NCBI RefSeq assembly: GCF_031127875.1
Contig: NZ_JARXIA010000021.1
Span: 62,001 to 126,000 of the forward strand
Direction: 5' to 3'
Length of the DNA: 64,000 bases
Source of the DNA: Pelagicoccus sp. SDUM812005
GTDB lineage: Bacteria; Verrucomicrobiota; Verrucomicrobiia; Opitutales; Opitutaceae
Below the pieces are notes generated by a model that saw only the letters and a program-made list of their open reading frames with translations, was not told where the DNA came from and made no database searches. Of the stretch, positions 27,369 through 36,113 are shown in pieces; the first letter of the stretch is position 1; every line of letters begins with the position of its first letter. The translations under genes were made by a program, and so were the position numbers.

Positions 27369-28397
27369 CTAATCTCCCCTGAAAGTCTTGCCTTCCCACA
27401 TTTCGCCAACCACCAAGCTTACGCAACGACTCTCCGGGATCCCCTTTTCATTCCGAAAGAGCTGTGCCGCCACCGCATCTATGGCTAGCCTCCCGAGAGT
27501 CGTGAGGGGAAGGTGGATCCCGGAATACTCAAGAGTATCCGCCATAACCGCAGGCGTGACAAGACCCACATCCCTCGGAACTTGAACCCCGATGGACCCC
27601 AGCCATCGCCTCACGTCGTCGTAAACCGTAACGATCACCTCTGGCTTGTATTCGCTGTACCACTTCAAAAAAACATCGCGTTCCCAGCGGTCCGCAACCA
27701 AAACGGGGATCCGAGTCGCGGACTCGAGTTCGTCCCGAAAGAACTCAAAGGCCGAACGAAACTGGTAACGCACGCGATTATCAATAAATCCCGATATCGC
27801 CAATCCGATCCTAGTTACCTTGCTTCCACGCAAACGGGAAAAGATCAGTTCCATGTTACCAAGATGGTCGAACCCGACGTTGTGATAATTTGGATACGCG
27901 ATCGAATCGCCGATCAAAACGGTCGAAAAGCATTCCCATTCCATACCAAGCCTCACCTTCGAGTCCCGGTGTGGACCGATCACGACCCCGTGTATGCCCC
28001 GGCTTTGCAATATCCCCTTCAATCGATCCCAAGACAGGTTGGCTTCTTCGTAGCAAAAAGGCTCCAACTTATAACCCAGTTCGTTCGCCCTCTCTCGCGC
28101 TCCTTCGTAGGCGCCCTTGTGCGTGAAGTCCTTCGCTAACATCTGTTTCAGCGGGCGATCTGACAAATAGGCCAAGGTCGCAACGTAGCCCGACTTGGAC
28201 TCCGAACGGCGAACGTTCGATAAATGAACCGCTACCAAGGGATTCGCGACGTACCCCATCTCAGTAGCGATCCTCTGAATACGTTTCCGCGTCTCCTCAG
28301 CGCATTGAGAACTGCTCTTCAACGCATAGGCGACCGTCGACTTCGAAACGCCCGCCCGCTCCGCTATATCCCGAATCGTTACCCGCTTCCCCTGCAT
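27369..28397 (-). CDS. LacI-family transcriptional regulator 1
   Basis: 342 residues. The N-terminal helix-turn-helix VTIRDIAERAGVSKSTVAYAL (about 6-26) is classical LacI. It is followed by the linker region (MGYVANPLVAVHLSNVRR) and a periplasmic-binding-protein-like sensor domain (THKGAYEGARERANELGY, GIHGVVIGP, RIGLAISGF). It is divergent from the GH78 gene at 28514, and their 116-base shared promoter contains the palindrome TGGACGTGTCCA. The same palindrome precedes the GH78 gene at 42031, so a plausible regulon is this gene plus both rhamnosidases. The inducer is probably a rhamnose-containing sugar (inference). It is less similar to the other two regulators here than they are to each other. 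Confidence 0.9.
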   Translation of the reverse strand: MQGKRVTIRDIAERAGVSKSTVAYALKSSSQCAEETRKRIQRIATEMGYVANPLVAVHLSNVRRSESKSGYVATLAYLSDRPLKQMLAKDFTHKGAYEGARERANELGYKLEPFCYEEANLSWDRLKGILQSRGIHGVVIGPHRDSKVRLGMEWECFSTVLIGDSIAYPNYHNVGFDHLGNMELIFSRLRGSKVTRIGLAISGFIDNRVRYQFRSAFEFFRDELESATRIPVLVADRWERDVFLKWYSEYKPEVIVTVYDDVRRWLGSIGVQVPRDVGLVTPAVMADTLEYSGIHLPLTTLGRLAIDAVAAQLFRNEKGIPESRCVSLVVGEMWEGKTFRGD

Positions 28398-28422
28398 CGA
28401 AGGGCAGACTCTGCGGTATTTT

Positions 28423-28434
28423 TGGACGTGTCCA
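28423..28434. promoter_or_regulatory. Candidate operator TGGACGTGTCCA (copy 1)
   Basis: A 12-base palindrome with 5-base arms and a GT centre in the divergent promoter of LacI regulator 1 and a GH78 gene. An identical copy lies at 41902-41913 upstream of another GH78 gene. Confidence 0.5.
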
Positions 28435-28513
28435 GAACAGAATTCCTATAAGCCACCGAGCCGCTCGGCTAATCTTTCGCTTCGAACTTCCCCAATTATC
28501 GTTAACGCATCAA

Positions 28514-30874
28514 ATGAAACTACCGACCCCGCTCCTTCCCTTCTTCCTAATTGCAGTCACGCTGCCAGCCGCCTTTGCGACGGAATGGAGCGCCAAATGG
28601 ATCTGGGGGGCAGATGTCGAAACTGAAAACAGCTGGGTCGCCTTTCGTAAAACATTCGACCTCGAAACGATACCTTCGAAAGCGAATGCCTCCATCGCCG
28701 TCGATACCAAGTTCTGGCTCTGGGTCAACGGCCAGCTTGTACGCTTCGAGGGAGGGCGCCCCGGAGCCCCTTCCATGGCTCGAGAATGGCAACGCGTTAA
28801 GCCTGTCGAGGAAATGCCCGCCTCTGAAAAACCACGCAACACCTGGTACCAAGAGGTCGACCTTGCCCCTTACCTTGTAGAGGGCGAAAACCTAGTCGCC
28901 ATCCTCGTCTGGCATTGGGGACGAGAAACTCACAAAGGCTACCACATCGATTCCGGCAAAGGCGGACTGTTCTTTCAGCTCGACCTCGCCGGCCAAACCG
29001 TAATCTCCGACCGCTCTTGGAAAGCGCTTCAACACCCGGCATACGACCCTCAGGCCGGCGAACGCGACCGCAACGTAATCGGATTCGACATCGGTTTCGA
29101 TGCAAACAAGAGCCTCGGAGACTGGACCGAAAACGCATGGTACAATAACAAATACAACGCCGAGCAATGGCCGGTCGCAGCAGAAAAAGGAACCGCCCCA
29201 GGCGCCCCTTGGCACGAGCTGGTTCGCGACGACATTCCTCCGCTCCAAGACCACGGCCTGATGCGATACGTCAACCATGGCGATCTCCAGCTCCCCCTCG
29301 TCAGCGACGGTTTAGACATCCGCGTCAAACTTCCCTTCAATAAACAGGTAACTCCTTACTTCGAAATAGAGTCCGACCGCGCGGATGAAACAATTACGAT
29401 CACCACCGACAACCGACTCAATCGTATCGATGCGTTCTATACAACCCGTCCTGGAAAACAGTCTTTCGAAAGCTATTCTTGGATGAGCGGGCATGACGTG
29501 ATTTATAGAATCCCTGCTGGCATTACCGTTCACGACCTCAAGTACCGCTGGCTCAGCGTCGGCGAAATCGAAGGCTCGCTCAGCACTTCCGACTCCGATC
29601 TGCAACGGCTCTGGGACATGGGTGCCAACACCCTCATGGTCTGCGCCCGCGACAACTTTATGGACTGCCCCGACCGAGAGCGGGCTCTGTGGATCGGCGA
29701 TGTCGCCGACCAAACCAGCTACCTCTTCTATGTCATGGGCCACGACGGCCGCGCCCTTCTCCGGCGGGCTATCCGCTCCACCTTCCTCTTCAGTGAGGAC
29801 GGCACTTTCGGCGCTCTTGGACCGCTCCGCCTTCGCGAGCTACCCGGCCAAAGCATGCAGTTCGTCTTCCAATGCGTGTGGGAATACTATCTGAATACCG
29901 GTGACCGCGAAACTCTTGAATTTTCGCTGCCCTATATCCACGCCTATCTAGAAAAATGGGAGATGGGCGACAACGGCCTCCCCAAATACCTACCAGGAAC
30001 CAGCCCCGACCGCTGGGACTGGATCGACTGGGGAGAAAAGGATACCTGGGACAAGCCAGTCATTCAAGTTGCCCTCTACTTCGCCGCCCTTCAAGCCACC
30101 CAGAGGATGGCCGAAGAGCTGGGCGACACCGAAATCGCCGATTGGTGCGCCACCCGCGGCCTAAGCATCAAGGCTGCCTTCGACCAGACGTATTGGACAG
30201 GCAACTACTACAGCAGCGACCCTGAAACCCTACAGGACGACCGGGCCAACGCGCTCGCCATCCTTACTGGACTCGCGGAACCGGAACGATTCGAGCCCGT
30301 CGTCAAGAACGTCCTCATTCCAAATCACTACTGCAGTCCCCACTACGAATGGATGGTCAACCTCGCTATGTTCGACGCCGGATATCCCGAAGCCGCAGTC
30401 GAACGCATGGCCACCCGCTACCGCGGCCAAATCGACCGCAAGTGGCTCACTACACTCTACGAGAAGTTCCCCAACGGCGGCAGCTACAATCACGCCTGGA
30501 ACGCCCCCAACGCTATCATCGCCCGCCGCATCGCCGGCATCGAACCCACCGTCCCCGGATGGAAGGAATTCTCCATCACCCCCACGCTCCTCGACATCAG
30601 GCAACTCCACCAAAAAGTTCCCAGCGTCGCCGGCAACATCGAATTCGGTTGGGAGAGAGTCGATAGGAAAACCGTATTCACAATAACGATACCTGAAGGA
30701 ACCCAAGCCCACTTCAAGCTCCCCAAGTCGGCTGCACCCCACAACTCCATCACCGTCAATGGCACCCAAGTCCAACAAAACGCAGAACTCCCCGGCCTAA
30801 AATTCATCAACGAAACCCAGGACCGCATCACCTACACTTTACAGCCAGGCAACTGGATTTTCTCAACGCAATAA
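28514..30874 (+). CDS. Secreted GH78-type alpha-L-rhamnosidase, short architecture
   Basis: 786 residues with a signal peptide (about 1-22, ending AFA). It lacks the leading Fn3-like domain and starts directly with the sandwich AKWIWGADVETENSWVAFRKTF, which also carries FWLWVNGQLV. The catalytic motif MDCPDRERALWIGD has Asp384, Glu389 and Asp396. The later conserved Glu is likely in LTTLYEKFPNGGSYNHAWN. The C-terminal beta domain ends the protein. It resembles the next gene along its whole length (for example SGKGGLFFQLDL against SGKGGFFFSAQL), so the two probably arose by tandem duplication. Expected to release terminal rhamnose in the periplasm; substrate details unknown. It is divergent from LacI regulator 1, its likely controller. 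Confidence 0.85.
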   Translation: MKLPTPLLPFFLIAVTLPAAFATEWSAKWIWGADVETENSWVAFRKTFDLETIPSKANASIAVDTKFWLWVNGQLVRFEGGRPGAPSMAREWQRVKPVEEMPASEKPRNTWYQEVDLAPYLVEGENLVAILVWHWGRETHKGYHIDSGKGGLFFQLDLAGQTVISDRSWKALQHPAYDPQAGERDRNVIGFDIGFDANKSLGDWTENAWYNNKYNAEQWPVAAEKGTAPGAPWHELVRDDIPPLQDHGLMRYVNHGDLQLPLVSDGLDIRVKLPFNKQVTPYFEIESDRADETITITTDNRLNRIDAFYTTRPGKQSFESYSWMSGHDVIYRIPAGITVHDLKYRWLSVGEIEGSLSTSDSDLQRLWDMGANTLMVCARDNFMDCPDRERALWIGDVADQTSYLFYVMGHDGRALLRRAIRSTFLFSEDGTFGALGPLRLRELPGQSMQFVFQCVWEYYLNTGDRETLEFSLPYIHAYLEKWEMGDNGLPKYLPGTSPDRWDWIDWGEKDTWDKPVIQVALYFAALQATQRMAEELGDTEIADWCATRGLSIKAAFDQTYWTGNYYSSDPETLQDDRANALAILTGLAEPERFEPVVKNVLIPNHYCSPHYEWMVNLAMFDAGYPEAAVERMATRYRGQIDRKWLTTLYEKFPNGGSYNHAWNAPNAIIARRIAGIEPTVPGWKEFSITPTLLDIRQLHQKVPSVAGNIEFGWERVDRKTVFTITIPEGTQAHFKLPKSAAPHNSITVNGTQVQQNAELPGLKFINETQDRITYTLQPGNWIFSTQ

Positions 30875-30888
30875 TCACCCTGTGTGAA

Positions 30889-30984
30889 TTGCCCACAAAG
30901 AGCACGAATCAACACGAAGAAAGATAGTAGGCCTCCCAGCTTTCTTAATAATACTTGGTGCTGCTTCGTGTCCTTCGTGGGCAA
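30889..30984. repeat. Inverted 'CACGAAG'-type repeat between two GH78 genes
   Basis: TTGCCCAC at 30889 begins a block that pairs with 30964-30984 (17 of 21 bases complementary), giving a long stem over a 54-base interior. The right arm contains GTGTCCTTCGTGGGCAAA, found again at 33367-33384. It resembles dispersed 'cacgaag' repeats known in several bacterial groups. It lies in a transcribed gap and could shape mRNA stability. Confidence 0.5.
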
Positions 30985-30996
30985 AAAAACAAAAGC

Positions 30997-33321
30997 ATGA
31001 AAACCTTCACGCTACTACTCTTAGCTTTAAACCTAACGCTCTTCAGCTTCGCCCAAGAAGCCCAATGGATCTGGGGCGACGAAGACGGCCCCGACAACAC
31101 CTGGCGCTGCTTCCGCAAGGAATTCGATCTCGCCTCCATCCCCACTTCCGCCGTCGCCAAAGTCGCCGCCGACTCTAAGTTCTGGCTCTGGATCAACGGC
31201 GAACAAGTCATCTTCGAAGGTAGCGCTAAACGCGGCCCCCATCCCAACGGAACGTACTACGACGAAGTCGACATCCGCCCCTTCCTCGTCGAAGGACAAA
31301 ACTCCATTGCCGCCCTCGTCTGGTATTGGGGACGCTCCGGATTCTCCCATGTAGACAGCGGCAAAGGCGGATTTTTCTTCTCTGCCCAGCTCGACGATAA
31401 CTCTCTCGCAAGCGACACCTCCTGGCGCACCCTCGTCCACCCAGCGTATTCGCGCGAAAAGACAGCGGACCCGCAGCCAAACTACCGCCTCTCCGAGCAC
31501 AACATAAACTATTTCGCCGCCGATAACCTAATCGAAGGCTGGAACGAAAAAAACTACCCGCGCTCCAACGCTTGGAAACCCGCCGTCGCAAAAGGCCCAG
31601 CCGGGGCTCAACCATGGGGCGAACTGCGCAAGAACCCCCTCCCGCTCTGGATGCTCACGGACCTGCGCCCCTACGAGAACGATTCCGAACTTCCCCAAAC
31701 CGGAAACCGCGAAACCATTGTCGCCAAACTCCCCTACAACGCCCAAATCATCCCCTACCTCAAAGTCAAAGCCGCCGCCGGCAAGACCATCGACATTCGT
31801 ACCGACGCCTACCAAGACGGCGGGATTCAAGAGAAGCGCCCCCAATGGGCCACACGCAGCGTCTATACCACTACCGATGGTATCCAAGAGTTCGAAGCCA
31901 TCGCCTGGCTTAGCGGCCACGAGGTTCACTACAACATCCCCGAAGGCGTCGAAATCCTCGAACTCAAGTACCGGGAAACCGGATACGCCACCGAGTTCAC
32001 CGGCAGCTTCCACTCCGACGACCCCTTCTACAACAAGCTCTGGACCATGGCTCGTCGCACCCTCTACATCAACATGCGCGACACCTTCTTCGACTGCCCG
32101 ACCCGCGAGCGGGCGCAGTGGTGGGGCGATGTCGTCAATCAGCTCGGCGAAGTATTCTACACCTTCGACCTCCAGTCTCACCGCCTCGTCAAAAAAGCGA
32201 TCTACAACCTAGCCGAATTCCAAAAGCCAAATGGCCAGCTCTACTCTCCAGTCCCCGGGAAAAATCGATCAGAGCTACCCCTCCAGATGCTCAACAGCGT
32301 CGGCTGGTATGGCTTCTGGACTTACTATCTAAATACCGGCGACGTCCAAACTATCCGCGACGCCTATCCCTCCGTCAAAAGATACTTGAGCCTCTGGGAG
32401 CTCGGCGAAGACGGTCTCGTTGTCCAACGCTCCGAAGGCATGTGGTTCTGGGTAGACTGGGGCGAAAACTCCGACTTCGGGGTCCTGCAGAACTGCTGGT
32501 ACTATCTCGCCCAAAAAGCAGCCGTAGAAATGGCGAAGCTCTCCGGTAACGAAACCGACGTCGCCGGCTACCGCCGCAACATGCAAAGCATCGAGGACAA
32601 CTTCGATGCTCTTTGGAACGGCACCGCCTACAACAGCGGTAACTTCAAGAAGCCGCAAGACGCCCCCGACGACCGAGCCAACGCCATGGCAGTGCTCTCC
32701 GGTCTCGCCTCGCCGGACAAATATCCCGCCATCAAAAAAGTGCTCGAGGAACAAGAATTCGCCAGTCCCTACATGGAAAAATACGTGCTCGAAGCCCTCT
32801 GCGTAATGGGCGAAGAAGAAGCCTCCCTCCAGCGTATGAGGAAACGCTATACAGTCATGGTCGACGCCCCCTACACCACCCTGTGGGAATTCTGGAAAAC
32901 CGGAGGCATGGGCACCTACAACCACGGCTGGAACGCCCCCAATACAATCCTCTCCCAATACATCGCCGGCGTCGCCGTCGTGGATCCCGCCTGGGAAACC
33001 TACCACGTCAAACCCCAGCTCGGACCGCTAAACTCCCTACAAGTGCGCGTCCCCTCCGTCAAAGGCGACATCGACGTCGACATCAACAAGTCGGACAAGA
33101 CCTTCAGTATCCACCTCCTCTCTCCTGAAGGAACCACCGCCATCGTCGGCATCCCAAAGAAGCACTTCGAGATCAAAGAAATCCACGCCAACAACAAGCG
33201 AGTCTGGAAGGACAAACCTGTCGGCAAACTCAAAGGACTTACACCCATTGGCGAAGACGAAAACTACATTCTCTTCGAAGCCGCCTTCGGCGAGTGGACC
33301 TTACGAGCAACCGCCAAGTGA
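30997..33321 (+). CDS. Secreted GH78-type alpha-L-rhamnosidase, short architecture (paralogue of preceding gene)
   Basis: 774 residues from ATG 30997 (MKTFTLLLLALN), which gives a clean signal peptide ending SFAQ; an upstream in-frame start at 30955 adds only repeat-derived residues. The N-terminal sandwich opens with AQWIWGDEDGPDNTWRCFRKEF and includes FWLWINGEQV. The catalytic motif FDCPTRERAQWWGD has Asp366 and Glu371, and the later Glu lies in YTTLWEFWKTGG. It follows its paralogue by 122 bases and precedes a sulfatase by 71 bases, suggesting one operon. Two similar rhamnosidases in a row may differ in tolerance to sulfate or linkage (inference). Confidence 0.85.
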   Translation: MKTFTLLLLALNLTLFSFAQEAQWIWGDEDGPDNTWRCFRKEFDLASIPTSAVAKVAADSKFWLWINGEQVIFEGSAKRGPHPNGTYYDEVDIRPFLVEGQNSIAALVWYWGRSGFSHVDSGKGGFFFSAQLDDNSLASDTSWRTLVHPAYSREKTADPQPNYRLSEHNINYFAADNLIEGWNEKNYPRSNAWKPAVAKGPAGAQPWGELRKNPLPLWMLTDLRPYENDSELPQTGNRETIVAKLPYNAQIIPYLKVKAAAGKTIDIRTDAYQDGGIQEKRPQWATRSVYTTTDGIQEFEAIAWLSGHEVHYNIPEGVEILELKYRETGYATEFTGSFHSDDPFYNKLWTMARRTLYINMRDTFFDCPTRERAQWWGDVVNQLGEVFYTFDLQSHRLVKKAIYNLAEFQKPNGQLYSPVPGKNRSELPLQMLNSVGWYGFWTYYLNTGDVQTIRDAYPSVKRYLSLWELGEDGLVVQRSEGMWFWVDWGENSDFGVLQNCWYYLAQKAAVEMAKLSGNETDVAGYRRNMQSIEDNFDALWNGTAYNSGNFKKPQDAPDDRANAMAVLSGLASPDKYPAIKKVLEEQEFASPYMEKYVLEALCVMGEEEASLQRMRKRYTVMVDAPYTTLWEFWKTGGMGTYNHGWNAPNTILSQYIAGVAVVDPAWETYHVKPQLGPLNSLQVRVPSVKGDIDVDINKSDKTFSIHLLSPEGTTAIVGIPKKHFEIKEIHANNKRVWKDKPVGKLKGLTPIGEDENYILFEAAFGEWTLRATAK

Positions 33322-33352
33322 CATAAAACTAACGAACAACCACCAAAACCAC

Positions 33353-33384
33353 CTTCGTGCCCCTTAGTGTCCTTCGTGGGCAAA
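33353..33384 (+). repeat. Second copy of the 'TTCGTG' repeat, before a sulfatase start
   Basis: Contains GTGTCCTTCGTGGGCAAA, identical over 18 bases to 30968-30985. Both copies end within about 11 bases of the start codon of the next gene, so they sit where a ribosome-binding site would be. Confidence 0.5.
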
Positions 33385-33392
33385 TCAAGATC

Positions 33393-34772
33393 ATGCATCA
33401 CCTAACCAAAAAAGTCCTAGCAGCCTTCACCCTCACTGCCCTCGCCACCGTCTCGGCCGCTAACGACCGACCGAACATCGTCATGATCCTCTCGGACGAC
33501 CAGGCTTGGACCGACTACGGCTTCATGGGCCACGAGCACATTCGCACCCCTAACCTAGACAAGCTCGCGGAAAGCGGCGTCCTCTATCCACGGGCCTACG
33601 TCCCCACCCCTCTCTGCCGTCCCTCTTTGATGACCCTCGCCACGGGCCACTACGCTCGCGACCACAAGATCACCGGCAACGACCCCTCACCCAGACTCGC
33701 GCCCAAACAAGATCCCAAGCACGTCGAGCTCTCCATCGAGCTCTTCGATAATATCGACCGATTGGATACGCTGCCCAAACTCCTGGGCGAAGCCGGATAC
33801 CTCAGCCACCAAAGTGGCAAATGGTGGGAAGGCCACTACAGCCGCGGCGGATTCACCCACGGCATGACTCAAGGCAGCCCCGGTCGAGGAGCGCGCCACG
33901 GCGACGCCGGCCTTAAAATCGGACGCCAAGGCATGGACCCCATCTTCGACTTCATCGCCCACGCCCAAGAAGAAGAAAAACCATTCTACATTTGGTACGC
34001 TCCCTTCCTGCCGCATACGCCGCACACTCCTCCCGAGCGGATCCTCGCGCGCTATAGCGCTCTCGACCTCGACCCTGACCTCGCTAAGTACTACGCCATG
34101 TGCGAGTGGTTCGACGAAACCTGCGGACAACTCATCGACCACCTCGAAGAAAAAGGTCTCCGCGAAAGCACGCTTATCTATTACGTTTGCGACAACGGCT
34201 GGGTTCAGACTCCCTCCACCGTCAAAGGCAAAGACGGCTGGCGACATGGTTTCCTCCCCAAATCCAAACAAAGCGTCAACGAAGGCGGAGCCCGTTCCCC
34301 CATCATCCTCTCCTGGCCAGGCGTCATCGAGCCCGACATAAAAGGCGACCTCGTCAGCAGTATTGACCTTTTCCCTACAGTCCTCAGCGCCGCCGACGTC
34401 GAAATCCCCGACGGACTGCCCGGCATAGACCTCATGCCCAACGCCCGCGATGGCGATCGTATAGACCGTGACACAATCTTCGGTGACTCCTACGCCCACG
34501 ACATCGCCGACCTCGACAACCCTGAAGCCTCGCTCATGTACCTCTGGTGCATCCGCGACCATTGGAAGCTCATCCTCAGCTACGACGGCGAAGTCAACCG
34601 CTACCGCGACGTCCATCCTCGAGAGTTCCCCATCCAGCTTTACGACATCGTCGCCGACCCTCACGAAGAAAACAACCTAGCGGAAAAGTATCCCAACATC
34701 GTTGCCGATCTCAAAGACGCCATCGAAAACTGGTACCCCCTCACTGAACGCAAACTCGTATCCAAAAACTAA
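33393..34772 (+). CDS. Secreted S1 sulfatase with variant CRPSL motif
   Basis: 459 residues from ATG 33393 (MHHLTKKVLAAF), chosen because it begins the signal peptide; upstream in-frame codons come from a repeat. RPNIVMILSDDQAWTDYG is the metal-binding start. The formylglycine site reads PLCRPSLMTLATG with Cys75: the Arg of CxPxR is replaced by Leu. YVCDNGW and the NEGGARSPIILSWPG segment complete the fold. The Leu variant is seen in some environmental sulfatases, so I treat it as probably active, but maturation could be less efficient. It follows two GH78 genes and precedes a LacI gene, all on the plus strand. Confidence 0.87.
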   Translation: MHHLTKKVLAAFTLTALATVSAANDRPNIVMILSDDQAWTDYGFMGHEHIRTPNLDKLAESGVLYPRAYVPTPLCRPSLMTLATGHYARDHKITGNDPSPRLAPKQDPKHVELSIELFDNIDRLDTLPKLLGEAGYLSHQSGKWWEGHYSRGGFTHGMTQGSPGRGARHGDAGLKIGRQGMDPIFDFIAHAQEEEKPFYIWYAPFLPHTPHTPPERILARYSALDLDPDLAKYYAMCEWFDETCGQLIDHLEEKGLRESTLIYYVCDNGWVQTPSTVKGKDGWRHGFLPKSKQSVNEGGARSPIILSWPGVIEPDIKGDLVSSIDLFPTVLSAADVEIPDGLPGIDLMPNARDGDRIDRDTIFGDSYAHDIADLDNPEASLMYLWCIRDHWKLILSYDGEVNRYRDVHPREFPIQLYDIVADPHEENNLAEKYPNIVADLKDAIENWYPLTERKLVSKN

Positions 34773-34817
34773 AGATTTTTTCCAAACCACCCGCTACCTT
34801 GGAGAACAGGGAGCAAC

Positions 34818-34837
34818 GGAGTAATTAACAATACTCC
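34818..34837. promoter_or_regulatory. Inverted repeat upstream of LacI regulator 2
   Basis: GGAGTA-8 bases-TACTCC, 72 bases before the regulator start. It may be an operator for autoregulation or a weak end-of-operon hairpin for the sulfatase; no T-run follows. Confidence 0.3.
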
Positions 34838-34908
34838 CCTCGTCGTCGCCAGCCTCCTCGGCCCCGCCCGCCTCGTGAAAAAATAGAAGTAAAAAGCCAA
34901 AACCTAGC

Positions 34909-35934
34909 ATGTCCAAAAGATTTGAGCCCGTTTCCCAGCTCGATATAGCTAAAGCATTGGGCATAAGCCAATCCACGGTTTCTCTCGCCTTGCGAGGTAA
35001 CGATGAGGTTTCAGAAAAGACGCGTCGACAGGTTGCTTTAAAAGCAAAGGAATTGGGCTACGTGCATAACCCAAAAATGGGAGCCCTTACCAGCTACCGC
35101 CAAACGAGCTCAATAAAGCGAGTCGTACCAAGGCTCGCTTGGGTCACCAATTTCCCGACAGAGAAAGGCTGGAGAAAATCACACAACCTCAAGTACTACA
35201 ATGGGGCAAGGCGAAGGGCAGCAGAGCTGGGGTTTGAGTTGGTCGAATATTGGTTAAGCGATGTACGAGTATCTAAAGAAAAACTACAAAAAGAACTGAC
35301 CAATCTAGAAATAAGCGGGCTACTATTCGCGCCTCAGGCAACACTCGAAGCCAAAATCGACTTGGATCTTACCGCCTTCTCATCCGTTTCTATCGGGGGC
35401 TCGCTGAAGTCTCCGATTCTGCATTCCGTTGATAGCCATGCTGTAGGCAACGTTCAGCAAGCCGTCCTAAATTTACGCCTTCGTGGTTACAAAAGAGTTG
35501 GGCTAGCGGCATGCGATAGCATAGATACGAGAGTGGATGGCGCCTACTCTGGGGGATTCTTGAGTGTCGACGATGGCGGAGCCATTCCCCCATTCATGAT
35601 CGAACCCTTTGATCATAACTCATTCGGGCATTGGTTCAGACGTTGGCAACCCGATGCGATTGTCGCCTGGGGCGACTACTTAACCAGGATTGAGAGTTGG
35701 CTGGTGGGACATGGCATCGAGGTGGGAAGAGAGATCGCCTTAGCGGGACTGGACCTGGAGGACGAAAAGGGTAAGTACGCTGGAATTTACCAGCAATCCG
35801 AACTGATCGGAGAAGTCGCGGTCGAGACCCTTGTCACCTATTTCAACCAATTTGCCTACGGGGTTCCCGAATATGCTTACCAGACTTTGATAGATGGACG
35901 CTGGGTTGATGGGCGGAGCGCTCCAGGAAAGTGA
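34909..35934 (+). CDS. LacI-family transcriptional regulator 2
   Basis: 341 residues. The helix-turn-helix is SQLDIAKALGISQSTVSLALRG (about 9-30), then KELGYVHNPKMGALTSYR as linker in place of the usual LacI hinge. The sensor domain follows (WRKSHNLKYYNGARRRAAELGFELVEYWL, ISGLLFAPQ, RGYKRVGLAA). It is clearly paralogous to regulator 3 (40452-41720), and the two flank TonB receptor 2, suggesting a regulator-receptor-regulator unit. A weak stem (CTCCA/TGGAG) and a T-run follow the stop. The effector is probably a sugar imported by the neighbouring receptor (inference). Confidence 0.9.
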   Translation: MSKRFEPVSQLDIAKALGISQSTVSLALRGNDEVSEKTRRQVALKAKELGYVHNPKMGALTSYRQTSSIKRVVPRLAWVTNFPTEKGWRKSHNLKYYNGARRRAAELGFELVEYWLSDVRVSKEKLQKELTNLEISGLLFAPQATLEAKIDLDLTAFSSVSIGGSLKSPILHSVDSHAVGNVQQAVLNLRLRGYKRVGLAACDSIDTRVDGAYSGGFLSVDDGGAIPPFMIEPFDHNSFGHWFRRWQPDAIVAWGDYLTRIESWLVGHGIEVGREIALAGLDLEDEKGKYAGIYQQSELIGEVAVETLVTYFNQFAYGVPEYAYQTLIDGRWVDGRSAPGK

Positions 35935-36049
35935 ATCACACACGCAGACCGGCTCATCAGGTTCCTCCACAAGAATGATGGAGCACGCTTTAATCACTTT
36001 TTTTTAATCACCCCTATCCAGCAATTTCCACTGCGTTTTCGGATGAACC

Positions 36050-36083
36050 AAAAAAGTCCCCATCTCACTAGGAGACGGGGACT
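36050..36083 (-). terminator. Rho-independent terminator of TonB receptor 2
   Basis: On the minus strand a 12-base-pair stem (one G-U pair) with a 5-base loop is followed by six T. It begins about 30 bases past the receptor stop. The sequence after the T-run, GGTTCATC, matches that after the terminator at 22949-22985. Confidence 0.82.
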
Positions 36084-36113
36084 AGGTCATTTGGAGGTAA
36101 CGAAGATTCTAGA

